From assembly GCA_036346205.1 (NCBI GenBank), contig JARFJB010002036.1:365001-429000 (forward strand): 64,000 nt of DNA, read 5' to 3'. The DNA comes from Vesta saturnalis. Taxonomy: Eukaryota; Arthropoda; Insecta; Coleoptera; Lampyridae. Below are positions 49,560-61,128 of the stretch, piece after piece; position 1 is the stretch's first letter; each line of letters starts with the position of its first letter. Under the pieces are notes generated by a model. That model searched no databases. It saw only the letters and a list, made by a program, of their open reading frames with translations, and was not told the DNA's origin. Made by a program: the position numbers and the translations under genes.

Positions 49560-49563
49560 GGTC

Positions 49564-50245
49564 ATCGAAAGTATCAACTTTCTGATTCACTACTGCAACA
49601 TCCGCGGTATCAGGTCTAATCTTAATGCTATTCACCAACATCTTGAACAATTACAACCTGATATTTTGTTTCTATCTGAAACACAAGTCTTCTCTGAAAG
49701 CTTCAAGTCACCCGACTTGCATTTCCTCAATATTACCTTCACTCTAAATTTCGACATAAAGGAGGCGTATGTGCCTACATCAAGGACAGAATTGTTTGCA
49801 AGAGGGTTTCTTCCTTAGAAATAAAAATTTTGACGTGATTTGGTTTAAACATTCTGGTCCTAATTTTGTGAAATTCTACTGTTGCATTTATAGGTCTCCT
49901 AATGATAGTAACTTTCAAGACTTCTTCGATTACCTTAGTATGAAAGGCGATTTCAATGTTCATAACTCTAATTGGCTTCAGTTTTCATCTACTACAAATC
50001 CCGCTGGTCATAGTGCAGAAACATTTGCTATTTCATGTGATCTCACACAAATGATTTCTGAACCAACAAGAATCCCTGATAACCCTAACCATACTCCACA
50101 TCTTCTAGATCTCTTTCTTACATCAAACCCTCTGGTTTATAAAACTTCCGTTCTTTCGCCTTTAGGTCTTTCCGACCATTGTCCAGTAGCAATCATTTCT
50201 ACTGTACCTAATTCCACTGTTGTTCGCAAAAACGATAGAACCTTG
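49564..50245 (+). pseudogene. Retrotransposon endonuclease (exonuclease/endonuclease/phosphatase fold), frame-broken
   Basis: Starts with INFLIHYCNIRGIRSN (catalytic Asn region), then DILFLSETQ (the Glu of the active site), a YRSPN block near 49898, GDFNVHNSNW near 49947, and SDHCPV near 50172 (the last Asp-His). This is the apurinic-type endonuclease that nicks the target DNA. A frame change lies near 49770-49820. Confidence 0.85.
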
Positions 50246-50595
50246 TGATGTTTTAAGTCAGCTCGATGGAGTAATTTACCGAATTTCTTTGCAACCTTTC
50301 CATGGCGTGAATATTGTTTTAAGTCGTCCTCTTCTTCGGACATCGCTCTTTCAGTATCTGAAGTCATCCTCATGGGAATGGAGTTATACATTCCCAAAAA
50401 ACAGTACCGTATAGGTCATTCAGGTTCCCAACCCTGGTTCAATAAGGCTTGTGCTGATGCAATATCTCTAAAAAATAAATGTTACATTAAATGGAAATCT
50501 AATAAATCGGTCGACAGTCATGTGGAATACGTTGGTGCTAGAAATATCTGCAAAAGTGTCATCACTAAAACTAAAGAGTTGTTCGAATAACTTGT

Positions 50596-52256
50596 TTGTT
50601 TGCATCAAACTCGTGTTTCAATGATTCTGGAAAAGATGTGCCCCTAGTCAACTCTTCTTCGCACGCTATGAAACCAATTCATTTTCGGTACAAGCTCTTA
50701 GAATCGATCGTCTGTAGGCTTGATCTCAATAAGGTGACTGGCCCAGACGGTATCCCAGCTATTGTCTTAAAGAAATGTTCACCCGAACTAGTACCAGTCC
50801 TATCTAAGCTCTATACGATCTCTATGTCTTCTGGGGAATTCCCTTCATCATGGAAGTTAGCAAATGTTCAACCTATTCCCAAAAAAGGCGATAAGACCGA
50901 TCCCTCAAACTATCGACCAATTGCCATCACTTCCATTTTGTCTAATAATCATGGAAAAAGCCATCAATCATCAACTGCTCATGTTCCATGAAACTTACAA
51001 ACTCCTTAGTGACCACCAATATGGGTTTAGGCAAAGTCGTTCAACAGGCGATCTTCTTTCATATGTGACCCAAGTTTGGAACAATACAGTAGAGCAGTCC
51101 GGTGAAACAGTTGTAGTCGCTTTAGATATCTCAAAGGGATTTGACCAAGTTTGGCATAAGTGTTTACTTGCCAAACTCACCTCGTTTGGGTTAAATGATA
51201 CGCTCATCAACTGGGTTTCTAGTTTCCTTGATAAAAGACGAATACGTGTCGTAGCTGATGGTTTTTTTCAAAAGAAGTTAGCATTAACGCGGGCGTACCA
51301 CAGGGATCCGTTATAGTGCCTACACTTCTGCTGTACATAAATGACCTTATTGCTTCAACAACTAACCCTATCCATTGCTTTGCTGACGATAGCACTCTTC
51401 ACTGTAGTTCATCTCAGTCTACTCATAGTGATAATCCCCTGCTATGCCAAATCAAGAAATTAAAGCTGAAATGGCAAATTCAATCAACAAAGGTATTCAA
51501 CGTATTCTCGAATGGGGAAGCAATAATCTAGTTAAATTTAATGCTAAGAAAACACAGTGTTGCCTTGTGTCCGCCAAAAAAGATCGATCATTTCCTGTTG
51601 TAAGTATGAATGGCTCAGTTCTTAAATTTTCAGACTCTATTACTCTGTTGGGTATGACTGTATCTTCAAATCTCTCATGGGTTGACCATCTTCTGTCAGC
51701 TACCAAAACAGCTGCTCATAAAATAGGCTTTTTGTACAGATCTAAGCAGTACTTTACTTCTCGACAACTCCTTCTGCTGTATAAGGCCCAAATTCGGCCT
51801 CATCTGGAATATAATTCTCACCTCTGGGTTAGTGCTCCCCAATACGCTCTCGATATCGTTGATCATATTCAAAAGAGAGCGATTAGGCTTATAAATGACC
51901 CGTCCTTAACTTCTCACATACAGTCCCTTGAGCATAGAAGGATGGTTTCAGTTCTTTCTTTGTATTATCGTTATTACAACAACTATTTTGCTGCTGAATT
52001 ATATTCTTTGATACCATCTCGGTCTATTTTGCAAGAAACACTCGGTTCGCTCATTCACATCATCAGTATGCCGTACAAATCCAGTTCCTGTTTTCCTCTC
52101 ACTTATGATATGAGAAACTTTAAGGTAGCTGTTCATAGGCATCTATTGGCAATTCATTATCCTCTATCCATCCTCCTAAGTGTTCCTGAGTGCTTTAGCA
52201 CGTTAGGCCTAGTTTATCTTGTTCAGGTCCACAATCATAAGAAAAAACATGTCTAA
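50596..52256 (+). pseudogene. Retrotransposon reverse transcriptase, frame-broken
   Basis: VTGPDGIPAIVLKKC near 50733, PIPKKGDKTDPSNYRPIA near 50873, then after a frame change YGFRQSRSTGDLLS near 51017, ALDISKGFDQVWH near 51117 (the first catalytic Asp), a frame change at about 51310, YINDLIA, and FADDSTLH near 51377 (the catalytic Asp pair). The C-terminal domain is open from 51444 to 52256. Three or more frame changes prevent expression. Confidence 0.9.
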
Positions 52257-52260
52257 TCAC

Positions 52261-52921
52261 ACGATATTATTAAAAATTGAAACGTTTTAACAAGTCCGTT
52301 AAAACCATGTTGTCCCCAGTTGAGTAGTTGAATTGCATATATTATACACATAATGAAGCCTCCACGAGTTTATGTAAGTCGAAAGTTACTAAACCTTATG
52401 TTATGACAATTCGCGGTATGGGCAAAATGAGCCCTTGTCGACCAAAATGTAATTAAGGTCTGCGCGTTTATTTTAACTCACGTCTAAACAGCAAGTCATG
52501 TTCACCACCCATACACTTTTTCTTATACCCATAATCACATCATGAATTTGATCACGTTTTCAACCTGCAATTTAAATCGAACCATTCAGACATTCCTCTA
52601 GATAATATGTCCTGCGCAAACTGAAACAGATACACCCTTCAACATATTACATGTTATTGGTTATCAACCATTTCATAAAATATTCCGTTAGTGCGTTCAT
52701 AAATTTAATATACAAACCACGCTTAAGAGCTCTTTCGATTTTTGTTGCACACTCTAAAGCAATGCAAATGAAGAACTTAGCGTTTTCACGCTCAACGTTC
52801 CGCGCATCATGATCTTCGCCGCTTCGGAGGCAGATGTGTCACTGCTTGCATACAGACAATACAAAGGAGCGGTCATCAAAAGAAGAGCCATAGCCAAGCA
52901 GCAAGCAGGAGCCGCAGGACA
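52261..52921. other. Non-coding region after the retrotransposon
   Basis: No gene found. Part may be the retrotransposon 3' untranslated region. Confidence 0.4.
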
Positions 52922-53539
52922 TACAGGGTGACCACAAAATCTTTTCACAAAAGAAAACTGCAGATTCTAGAGCTGGTTTTATGCCGATTTAACGTAAATT
53001 ACCTTAATAGAAAAATACTTCTCTTGGAAGATGGTGCCCTAACATGGTTTTAATTCAAATATCTTCAAAATGGTTTCCCTTTAAATGATAGAGTTCTGTA
53101 CATTTATTTAGTGGAATATGCCCAATCGTGTGGCGTGAATATGATTTTTTAGTTGCACCCATAAGCGGCTCGTTTGGGCGAGGCATTGGATATTGTTATT
53201 CATAAGTGTTTTGTTTTTCAAAATTTCGCAATTTTAACATAAAATTTAAAAAAATTCGATTTTTTTATAAAGAAATGATACTCTTGTCTAAAGTCGCTAC
53301 GACGCACCGTTTTCGAAATAAATCGATTTGAACTTTTCATGTGTTAATCATACTTTTATAAAATTAACTGACGAATTCATTTACTGGCTATGGAAAATAA
53401 ACAAAATAACAATTGCGTGAACGTCAAAATAACTAGTATTACAGATACTAGTTGAGGTTAAAGTGTTAAATAAGTTTTAAGTGAAAGATTTTTTATTGTT
53501 TAGTCACACCGTAAATACAAAAAGTGGAATATTGTTAGA

Positions 53540-54340
53540 ATGGTTTCGTTTTGTAACGAAGAATATGCCAATAAGCATTTGGTGTACGGCGAAATGCAAT
53601 CCAACGCTCAGGCAGCAGCACGTAGATATGCAGATAAACTTCAAGGTAGAAGACATCCTGCTCCTAAATCATTTACGCTTCTTCATCAAATAATTAGGGA
53701 AACAGGATCGGCATTTTCTAAAAATAATGAAACGAGAAGACATGCTGGTGTAATGGAAGAATATCAGGATGATATTTTAATAGAAATTGAGCACCTGAAA
53801 TAAGCGTAAGAAGGTTGGCTGCAATGTATCCCAATGTGTCAAAATCTTCTGTGTGGAACATTCTACATCCTTTTCATTTCAAAAAGTCCAGGCCCTGCAA
53901 GCAGGTGATTTTTTCCTGCTCGTGTTGATTTTTCCAATTGGATGCAATATAAAGAGAATCAAGACCAATATTTTTTTCTAATGTTTTGTTTTGTGATGAA
54001 GCCGCTTTTACAATATGCACTCCTATGTTGATGAAAACCCTCATGCGATAAGGGAAAGTAAACATCAGGAAAGGTTTAGCATCAATGTATGGATAGGTGT
54101 TCTTAGTGATAATTTACTTGGACCTGTAAAATTGCCTAATCGTTTAAACGGCAAAGAATATCTCAACTTTCTACAAAATACCTTACCGGATTTATTAGAC
54201 GATATTAATCTTTTTTAGACAACAATTACCGAGAGCAATGAATCGGAAGAGGTGGTCCGGTTGCTTGGCCAGCAAGGTCTCCAGATTTAAATCCTTGCGA
54301 TTTTTGTGTTTCTTACGAATCCAAGTTAACCACCTGGAAT
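53540..54340 (+). pseudogene. Mariner-like transposase, broken
   Basis: The start MVSFCNEEYANKHLVYGEMQ with RRYADKLQGRRHP is the N-terminal DNA-binding domain type of mariner-like transposases. After a frame change, HQERFSINVWIGVLSDNLLG and YLNFLQNTLPDLL mark the catalytic domain, and WPARSPDLNPCDF near 54275 carries the last catalytic Asp. Several stops lie between. A more decayed C-terminal stretch continues at 56050-56320 (TIETR..QL-like and NLCIETDGRHVEHIL-like readings). Confidence 0.75.
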
Positions 54341-54389
54341 TCTTTAAAAACGGCTCAAAATTATAATATGAATAAATCATGATCATCAT

Positions 54390-56040
54390 GTTTTATCAAA
54401 GATATATGATTTCGCGTTCGCCGACTTACCTGTTGTAAACCGCCCTGTAACTCGTCCGGTAGATCGCGATCGCGACCAGATAGCATCACCGAAGTCAAAG
54501 GTTAGAGTTGCAGAGATCTAACGTTGAAAGTACGTAAGTTGAGATACCTGGTGACCGGGATATGCAGGGTTGTAAGCCCGACGTACTCTTCTGTTACCAG
54601 ACGCACTCTTCTGTTACGACAACACACCTACACTGTGGAGTTTGAAGGGTAGTAGCCCGACATTCCATTTGACCGACCGAGATCCTATTGTTTAGTTTAA
54701 CGGGTGGTTTGCCCAGATTTCTAACAAAGGAGATCCACCTATACACACCTACACTGTGGAGTTTGAAGGGTAGTACCCGACATTCCATTTGACCGACCGA
54801 GATCCTATTGTTTAGTTTAACGGGTGGTTTGCCCAGATTTCTAACAAAGGAGATCCACCTATACACACCTACACAAACACCACCACACAATACACCTCTA
54901 CAAACGTACCAGCGACCGCCAGATACCTGTAATTAAAACCTCGCCGGAAGATTAAGCTGTACACCTCGTAAACACCGTTAATCCAGTAATATAAAAACGT
55001 AACCGTAAACACGAGACGTGTCCGTCAGTATTAAATAACCACCGTAAAGTAAAACAAACACCACCGCCTCCACCATAAAAACGTAAGTTAGACGCGAAAG
55101 AATTTACTTTAAAATAGAAAACGAAGGTTTTATATTTTAAAACATCCAACATAACAAAAAGCTTTTAATTTTATTTTGTTTAAATAAAACCGGTATACTA
55201 AAATTAATCTCGTAATTATTAGTGAAACCATGAATAATTAGCCGCCAGCCGTTTGACAGCTACTTGAATATAACAAAGTTTCATTTATTTAAAATTGCAA
55301 ATTGAAGTAAACGTAAGAATGAGTTTATTTTCATAAGAAAAGCAGGTATAAAACTTTACACTTGTAACCGACCGCTTTAAAATATTGATTATTTCTTTAA
55401 AAGGCTTTAGAGCGTTGAACTCAGTGTCTTATCGCGCACGTGAAATAATATACAGCGTTATCTTGCAAATACCTGCTTCTGTATTTATGTACAGGGACGT
55501 ATTTTAAGTAAAATTTTTATTTATTTCGACATTTAACCAGTAATAAATTAAGAACATGTTAAAGGTACGTTTAAACTAAAAGTCAAATTGACCCAAACCT
55601 TCTATTAATGTTAGAATTACAGAAACTGCAAGGAGAGACCCACCTAAATCATTTAGTTTACAAACTGGAACGGAAGGATGTCTAAACTATAAAGATAACA
55701 GAAGGAAGATTAGACGTTTAATAATTGGACACTGAAAAAGCCGGGATCACAGGTTGTCAAGTATCCAATTTAAACTCTGTGAATTCTATATCCTTTAGTT
55801 AAAAACAGCTTAAAGTATTTTCCCTATTTTTCCAATTGATGAATATAATAAATAGGACAATATTTTTTAAGTTATATGTTTTTATGAACCTTTGTAATCT
55901 ATTTGTTCAACTGTTGAGAAACCCTGAAGAAAGTAAACTCGGAAGTTCCCAATTTTGTAGGTTCTAAAATTCTTGGACCTGAAAATGCCTAAGTTAAAGG
56001 AAAGAAGTATTAATTAGTGGTAAAACTTACGATTTATAGA
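54390..56040. other. Probable secondary insertion inside the mariner-like element
   Basis: It separates the two parts of the transposase remnant. It starts with a GC-richer stretch and then a two-copy tandem repeat (54624-54875), followed by AT-rich sequence. No gene recognised. Confidence 0.4.
54624..54875. repeat. Two-copy tandem repeat, unit about 121 bp
   Basis: ACACCTACACTGTGGAGTTT begins at 54624 and again at 54745. The copies differ by about one base, which implies a recent duplication or an assembly artefact. Confidence 0.9.
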
Positions 56041-57084
56041 GTATAATCTTTTAACAAATACGAGCAATAATCGGAAGAGGCCGTTGCTTGGCACAGGCTC
56101 TTTAAACTTCATTTTGTGTTTGGGATATCTAAAATCAATGGTTTATTCACAACCAATCGAAACACGCGATCAGCTTTGAAGAAGAATTCAGGATCCCTGC
56201 GACGAATTTAGGAAGAATAGGGCAATTTTTGCAAAAATTCGGCAATCTTTATATAAACGAATAAATTTGTGCATAGAAACGGATGGTCGTCATGTGGAGC
56301 ATATTTTGAAGATTCAGTTCATGCTTTCAGTTGTCATTTTGAATTTTTTTATTATTAATTGTGTCAGCAACATTTTTTTGTATTAAAACGATTATGTTTT
56401 ACCCGAATTTATTTTTTACTTTCTAAAGCAAAATTAATTTATAACATGAGAGCAGTTTGACGTTCACGCAATTGTTATTTTATTTATTTTCCACAGCCAT
56501 CTTTCATAATTGTAAATGAATTCGTTAGTTAATTTTATAAAACTGTGATTAACACATGAAAAGTTCAAATCGATTTATTTCGAAAACGGTGTGTCGTAGC
56601 GACTTCAGAAAAGAGTATCATTCTTTTATAAAAAAATCGAAATTTTTAAAATTTTATGTTAAAATTGCGAAATTTTGAAAAACAAGAAACTTATGAATAA
56701 CATTGTCCAATGCCCCGCCTAAACGAACTGCTTATGAGTATAACTAAAAAATCATACTCACGCCATACCATTGGGAATATTCTGCTAAATAAATGTACAG
56801 AACCCTATCATTTAAAGGGAAACCATTTTGAAGATATTTGAATTGAAACGATGTTAGGGCTCCATCTTCCAAGAGCTCCAGCTTTCTTAGGAAGTATTTT
56901 TCTATTAAGGTAATTTATGTTAAATCGACATAAAATCAGCGCTAGAATCTGCAATTTTCTTTTTGTGAAAAGGGTTTGTGGGCACCCTGTATAGCAGGAA
57001 TAACACGAAGGACACAAAAATAAAGAAGAATCCAGGATTACGCTAACACTAGGATCTAATTTGTTTTATCTTAACATTTGTTTT

Positions 57085-57265
57085 TCTCCTTTTCGATTGA
57101 GCGAGAGAGCGAGAGAGCGAGAGAGCGACAGAGCGAGAGCGAGAGCAGAGCAACAGAAAAGCAGATCGAGACGAGAGCGGCTGAGCAAGGAGGCGGACAA
57201 GAGGACAGGCAGACAGGAGAGCAGGAGAGAGAACAGAGCAGAGAGAGAGAGATGTGAAGAGATTA
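57085..57265. repeat. GAGCGAGA low-complexity tract
   Basis: Purine-rich GAGAGCGA units. The Arg/Glu-rich frame through it is not a gene. Confidence 0.85.
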
Positions 57266-57759
57266 GATTTTTAGATTTATTTAGTTAATAGCCTCGTGTT
57301 TTTTAGGTCTAAATAGACCACTCTTACAACTTTACGATAAACACAAACAAGTTCCTGACTTCTACAATAACAATTTAAGTATGAATATATGAATGACGAA
57401 AAATATTACTTTCTTAAACGTTATTGTGTAACAATAACTGTTTTATATTTGGGTAATATAGATTTCTTGTGTTGACGAGTCGCACCTTTGAAGAAACATT
57501 CGTATAGATAACTTGGGTTTTGTTTTTAATTTACCTAAAAAACATCGTCACTATTCTGAAGTCTTGAAGGTCTTCAATTTTGAAGATAGACATTTTTTGT
57601 CACCTAGGGACATTCTGGACGGAACTAATATTTAATTTAATTACTTCTGTCAAAACTGCGACCTTGTTTATCTTCTTAAAATTACGATATTTTATAAAAT
57701 TATGTACTGTAGTACGAGGATTTATATTGAAACAATACATAACTATATCGTGGAGTGAT

Positions 57760-58424
57760 TCAAGAGGCTCCACACTGTCCAGAAACATGGATTTTAGATA
57801 AATTGTTAGTGATCATTAAATCTAGAGTGAAGCGTCCACCGTGAAAATGGAATGTTGGATTTAGAGGAATACATGAGAAGTCTATGTCATTTAATATATT
57901 AAGTAGTTCATTTTTATATGCGTGGTCAGAATTTACATTCATATTGGCATTGAAATCACTCACAATCAAAACGTTATCAAAAAGTAATGTTGCATTTTCA
58001 ATTAATTCAAAGGATTCTTTTAAATTTTGGGTCTATACACTACACTAAGTAGGAACTTATTTTTAACAGTTTTTAGAGCACAAATTATAAATTCCGGTTT
58101 ATTTGAATAATTGTTGTTGAAGTATGGAGAATATTACATTGTAAGTTGTCGTTAACGTACACTGTGACTCCTTCTTGTTTACCATGACGATCGTTTCTCA
58201 AAAACTTATACCCTTCTAGTTTAAATAAATTTGAATTTTGAGGTTAAAGAAGGTCTTAAAAATGTTTCTGAAATTGCTATTATGTCAACCTGGTTGGTTT
58301 GGAAGGTGTTTTTAAATTCTTGGCAGTGTGCGATCAAAGATTCTACGTTAATGTGTGCAATTTTTAAACGTTTCTGACAATTCTTAAACTTACTATTAAT
58401 GTAATCGGTTGGAGAGATATACAA
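57760..58424 (-). pseudogene. Retrotransposon endonuclease fragment
   Basis: KRLKIAHINVESLIAH (Asn of the active site) and VDIIAISETFL (Glu) at 58380-58260. After frame changes, VSDFNANMNV and RFTLDLMITNN follow at about 57969-57810. These match the endonuclease of non-LTR retrotransposons. Confidence 0.75.
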
Positions 58425-59225
58425 GGTGTCTCGGAAAGGTCTTTACAACGCTCTTCTAATTTCTCGAAACTTGGTATATAGGGGTTTCTCGGGATGAGAA
58501 ATTCAAATTTGTGAACGATTTTGTTGTAGCTCCTAGAGGGCGTCAGAAGCGACAATTAGGATACTTTAAAATCACTATAACTTTTTGTGCCACGGACACG
58601 GTGTATGTCATTTTGGGCTTGATAAATCTTTTTATCTATCATTTCTCGTTAAGAAAAATGTACTTTATTAAAGTCGCTAGAAGCATTCTTTCCGAGAAAA
58701 ACGCATCTGAAGCTGATGACGCATGTAAATTGTCAAAGTGAGTCGAAAGCTAATACATGGTGTTGCAATTTTTTTTTTTTAATTTTGGCAAACGTATCTT
58801 ATATTTTATCTTTAAAAACATGGAAATAAAACCATAAAAACAAGGAAAAATCTTTTACGTTTGCCACGGTCTTCAAAAAAAAAATTGCAATACCCTGTGA
58901 TAGTTTTCGTCTCACTTTCACAATTTACATGCGTCATCAACTTCAGACACGTCTTTCTCAGACAGAGTTGCTTCTAGTGACTTTATTAAAGTGCACCTTT
59001 CTTAAACGAAAAAGATAGAGAAAAAGATTTATCAAGCCCAAAATGACATGCACCGTGACACAAAAAAGTTATAGTGATTTCAAAGACTCCTAATCATCGC
59101 TTGTGACGCCCTCTAGGATATACAACAAAATCGTTTAAAAATTAGAATTTCTCATCCCAAGAAACCAAATTTCGTGAAATTAGCTCGAATTGGTCGAAAT
59201 ATATTGAGGAAAATGTGATTTATTT
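58425..59225. mobile_element. Short foldback/MITE-like element
   Basis: Two inverted arms of about 350 bp (58455-58800 and 58835-59195) share GGGATGAGAAATTC, CGATTTTGTTGTA and TGACGCATGTAAATTG. No coding capacity is seen; it is probably moved by a mariner-like transposase. The exact ends are uncertain. Confidence 0.75.
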
Positions 59226-59559
59226 GTTCAACTTTGACAATCTGTAGTTCGGTTATTATCAACTTTTGGACTAGACTAGGGTAAGTTTAGTTAATTCGAT
59301 TTATTCTGTGTACTCTATGTGGAGACCATGTATCACAATTTTAAAGATAGTTTATTTATTATTAAACGTTAGCCTATTGTTTATATAAATTCGTGATAAT
59401 TAGCCAATCTTAAACCAAGATCTCGATTTGTAATATTTTTCCGTTCAGGCTTGTATTTATCTAAAATGATGTTTTTATCTAGTTTTTACAAAACTAACTA
59501 CAACTACACCTTGTGTGTTTGTTATAGTATTACCTTTCATTCGATAGGCGTCATTGAAT

Positions 59560-59942
59560 AAATTGTTATCAATAGCATATCCCACAACTTGAAATAGATT
59601 TTTGGTCAATGACATTCTCGTTTTGTTCATATGGAATACCATGAATTTCGATATCGTTTATTAATAATTTCAGTTCATAAACATTATTTAGTAAGGTCAT
59701 TTCTTTCAATTTATTTTCATAACTTTTATGCATATCCCTATTATGTCTATTCGACCTACTAATACGCTGTAGGTCACTGTGAATTTTGACATTAACACAC
59801 TTCCATTCATCATCGTTTTCACGTAAGATTAAGTAGTCCTCTTTAGATACACTCACACACTTTACCCCAGTTAATACAAATTATTTTGTACGAATAATGG
59901 GCAAAACCTTTATTACACACTGCACATTTATCGGACATTATG
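59560..59942 (-). pseudogene. Retrotransposon ORF1 with zinc-finger start
   Basis: From about 59940 on the minus strand the frame begins MSDKCAVCNKGFAHY, a CxxC start like the PHD-type finger of several ORF1 proteins, and continues through SKEDYLILRENDDEWKC and a coiled-coil-prone stretch to 59569. It lies 5' of the endonuclease remnant of the same strand. Confidence 0.55.
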
Positions 59943-59959
59943 AAATTCATTGTTAACTC

Positions 59960-60065
59960 TAGGAAAGTAGGAATTGCTGAAAGAGGGTGGGCGAGGGGGA
60001 AGGGGACAAGGGGTCGCGAGGAAGAGGGGGGGAGCGCGAGAGAAAGAGAGATTGATTGATTGATT
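59960..60065. repeat. GA-rich tract and (ATTG)n tail
   Basis: G/A-rich sequence followed by GATTGATTGATTGATT, which on the minus strand is an (AATC)n tail at the 3' end of the next retrotransposon copy. Confidence 0.8.
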
Positions 60066-61128
60066 ATTTATTTATAATCTCGTTTAGATTAGGTCTCATT
60101 GAGATACTCTTACAAAGTATAACTCTATAAAAAGCAGTCCTTAAAAAATACTATTTAAATTAGTTGCTTAATTAAGTAAGCCTAACAACGTCATTTGAAG
60201 CTAGATTAAATTATTTGGTTATTCTTACAAAATGACTTAATGCTTATATTTTAACAAGTACTGAACTTAACATTATCTAAGTGTGTTTATCAAAAATTAA
60301 TTAAATAAGGCTATAATACCACAATCTAGATTAAATGTACTGACTCTTCTTAAAAAACGTAATGCCTGTATCTTGAAAGGAATAAGTCTTTACTTTTTCT
60401 TAAAACTAACTACAGAGGTAATATTTTTAATCTTATCTTCTAAATCATTATACAACGTAATCGCTTTTATAATAAAACATTTTTCATAAACTGCTATATG
60501 ATATTTAGGTATAATAAGCTTGTTGTTACTTTGACGTGTATTGCCACTAAAAAATTGATTTTATCACTTATGTATGCAGGTGTATTACTGTTTATTGCGG
60601 CTTGAAGAATGCATAGTATTCTAAGATGTAGATCCTTGATTTTTAACATTGAAAGTGTAGGGTACTATACTCTATCATCAATTTTTAAATTCAGTATGTA
60701 TTTCATACACAAGTTTTGTGATCATTGCAGTTTCTGAAGTTGGGTGTAGTTTACATTGGTGATCACAGAAATGCAATATATACAACTTGGAAAGACAAAA
60801 GCGTTAATTATAGTACTTTTAACTGCTGAAGGTAAATGAGAAAAACAATTTTTCAGTTTGTAAGTTTCAGCATTCACTTTATTACAAATTATATGCCTTT
60901 GGTGGGTCCACGACAAATTATTTTCGATCGTTGTTAACTTTAACCTATCCACAAGATTTAAAACTATTAAGTATTAAGGTACGAAATTTCGCTATAATTC
61001 AATTTCCAGAGTTGCTTGTTATGTCCAAAGATGATTTACCTTCATTTAATCGGATTTAGAGCGAGTACGTGATTTTTGATCCACGCGTCTGTGTTATTTA
61101 GATCTTTTTGGATCTGATGGACAGCATC
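60050..61128 (-). pseudogene. Non-LTR retrotransposon, 3' part, minus strand
   Basis: The open frame 60952-60722 (NNLSWTHQRHIICNKVN, then AFVFPSCIYC) matches the region after the reverse transcriptase catalytic core. It continues with decayed 3' sequence to an (AATC)n tail near 60062. The upstream part is cut at 61128 by the next element. Confidence 0.65.

Larger units (their letters stand above)
49560..52260 (+). mobile_element. Non-LTR retrotransposon (jockey/CR1-like), nearly complete ORF2
   Basis: An endonuclease followed by a reverse transcriptase in one orientation, in several frames. The coding region ends at 52256. No clear poly-A tail or target duplication was found. Confidence 0.85.
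52922..56991 (+). mobile_element. Mariner-like DNA transposon with long inverted repeats
   Basis: Inverted repeats of about 520 bp: 52922-53440 starting TACAGGGTGACCACAAAATC, and 56455-56991 ending with the inverse CACCCTGTA. TA borders fit a mariner target. The inside holds a broken transposase and, at about 54390-56040, extra sequence with a tandem repeat that looks like a secondary insertion. Confidence 0.8.
57270..59945 (-). mobile_element. Non-LTR retrotransposon, minus strand, internally deleted and interrupted
   Basis: The order on the minus strand is ORF1 (59940-59560), endonuclease (58424-57760), and a 3' end near 57290 with TCTAAATCTAAAAATCTAATC. The reverse transcriptase is absent. 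A short foldback element (58425-59225) interrupts it. The 3' end resembles that of the copy ending near 60060. Confidence 0.65.

Noticed and set aside
57061..57288. An Arg/Glu-rich frame of 75 codons
   Set aside because: It is a translation of a GAGCGA low-complexity tract.
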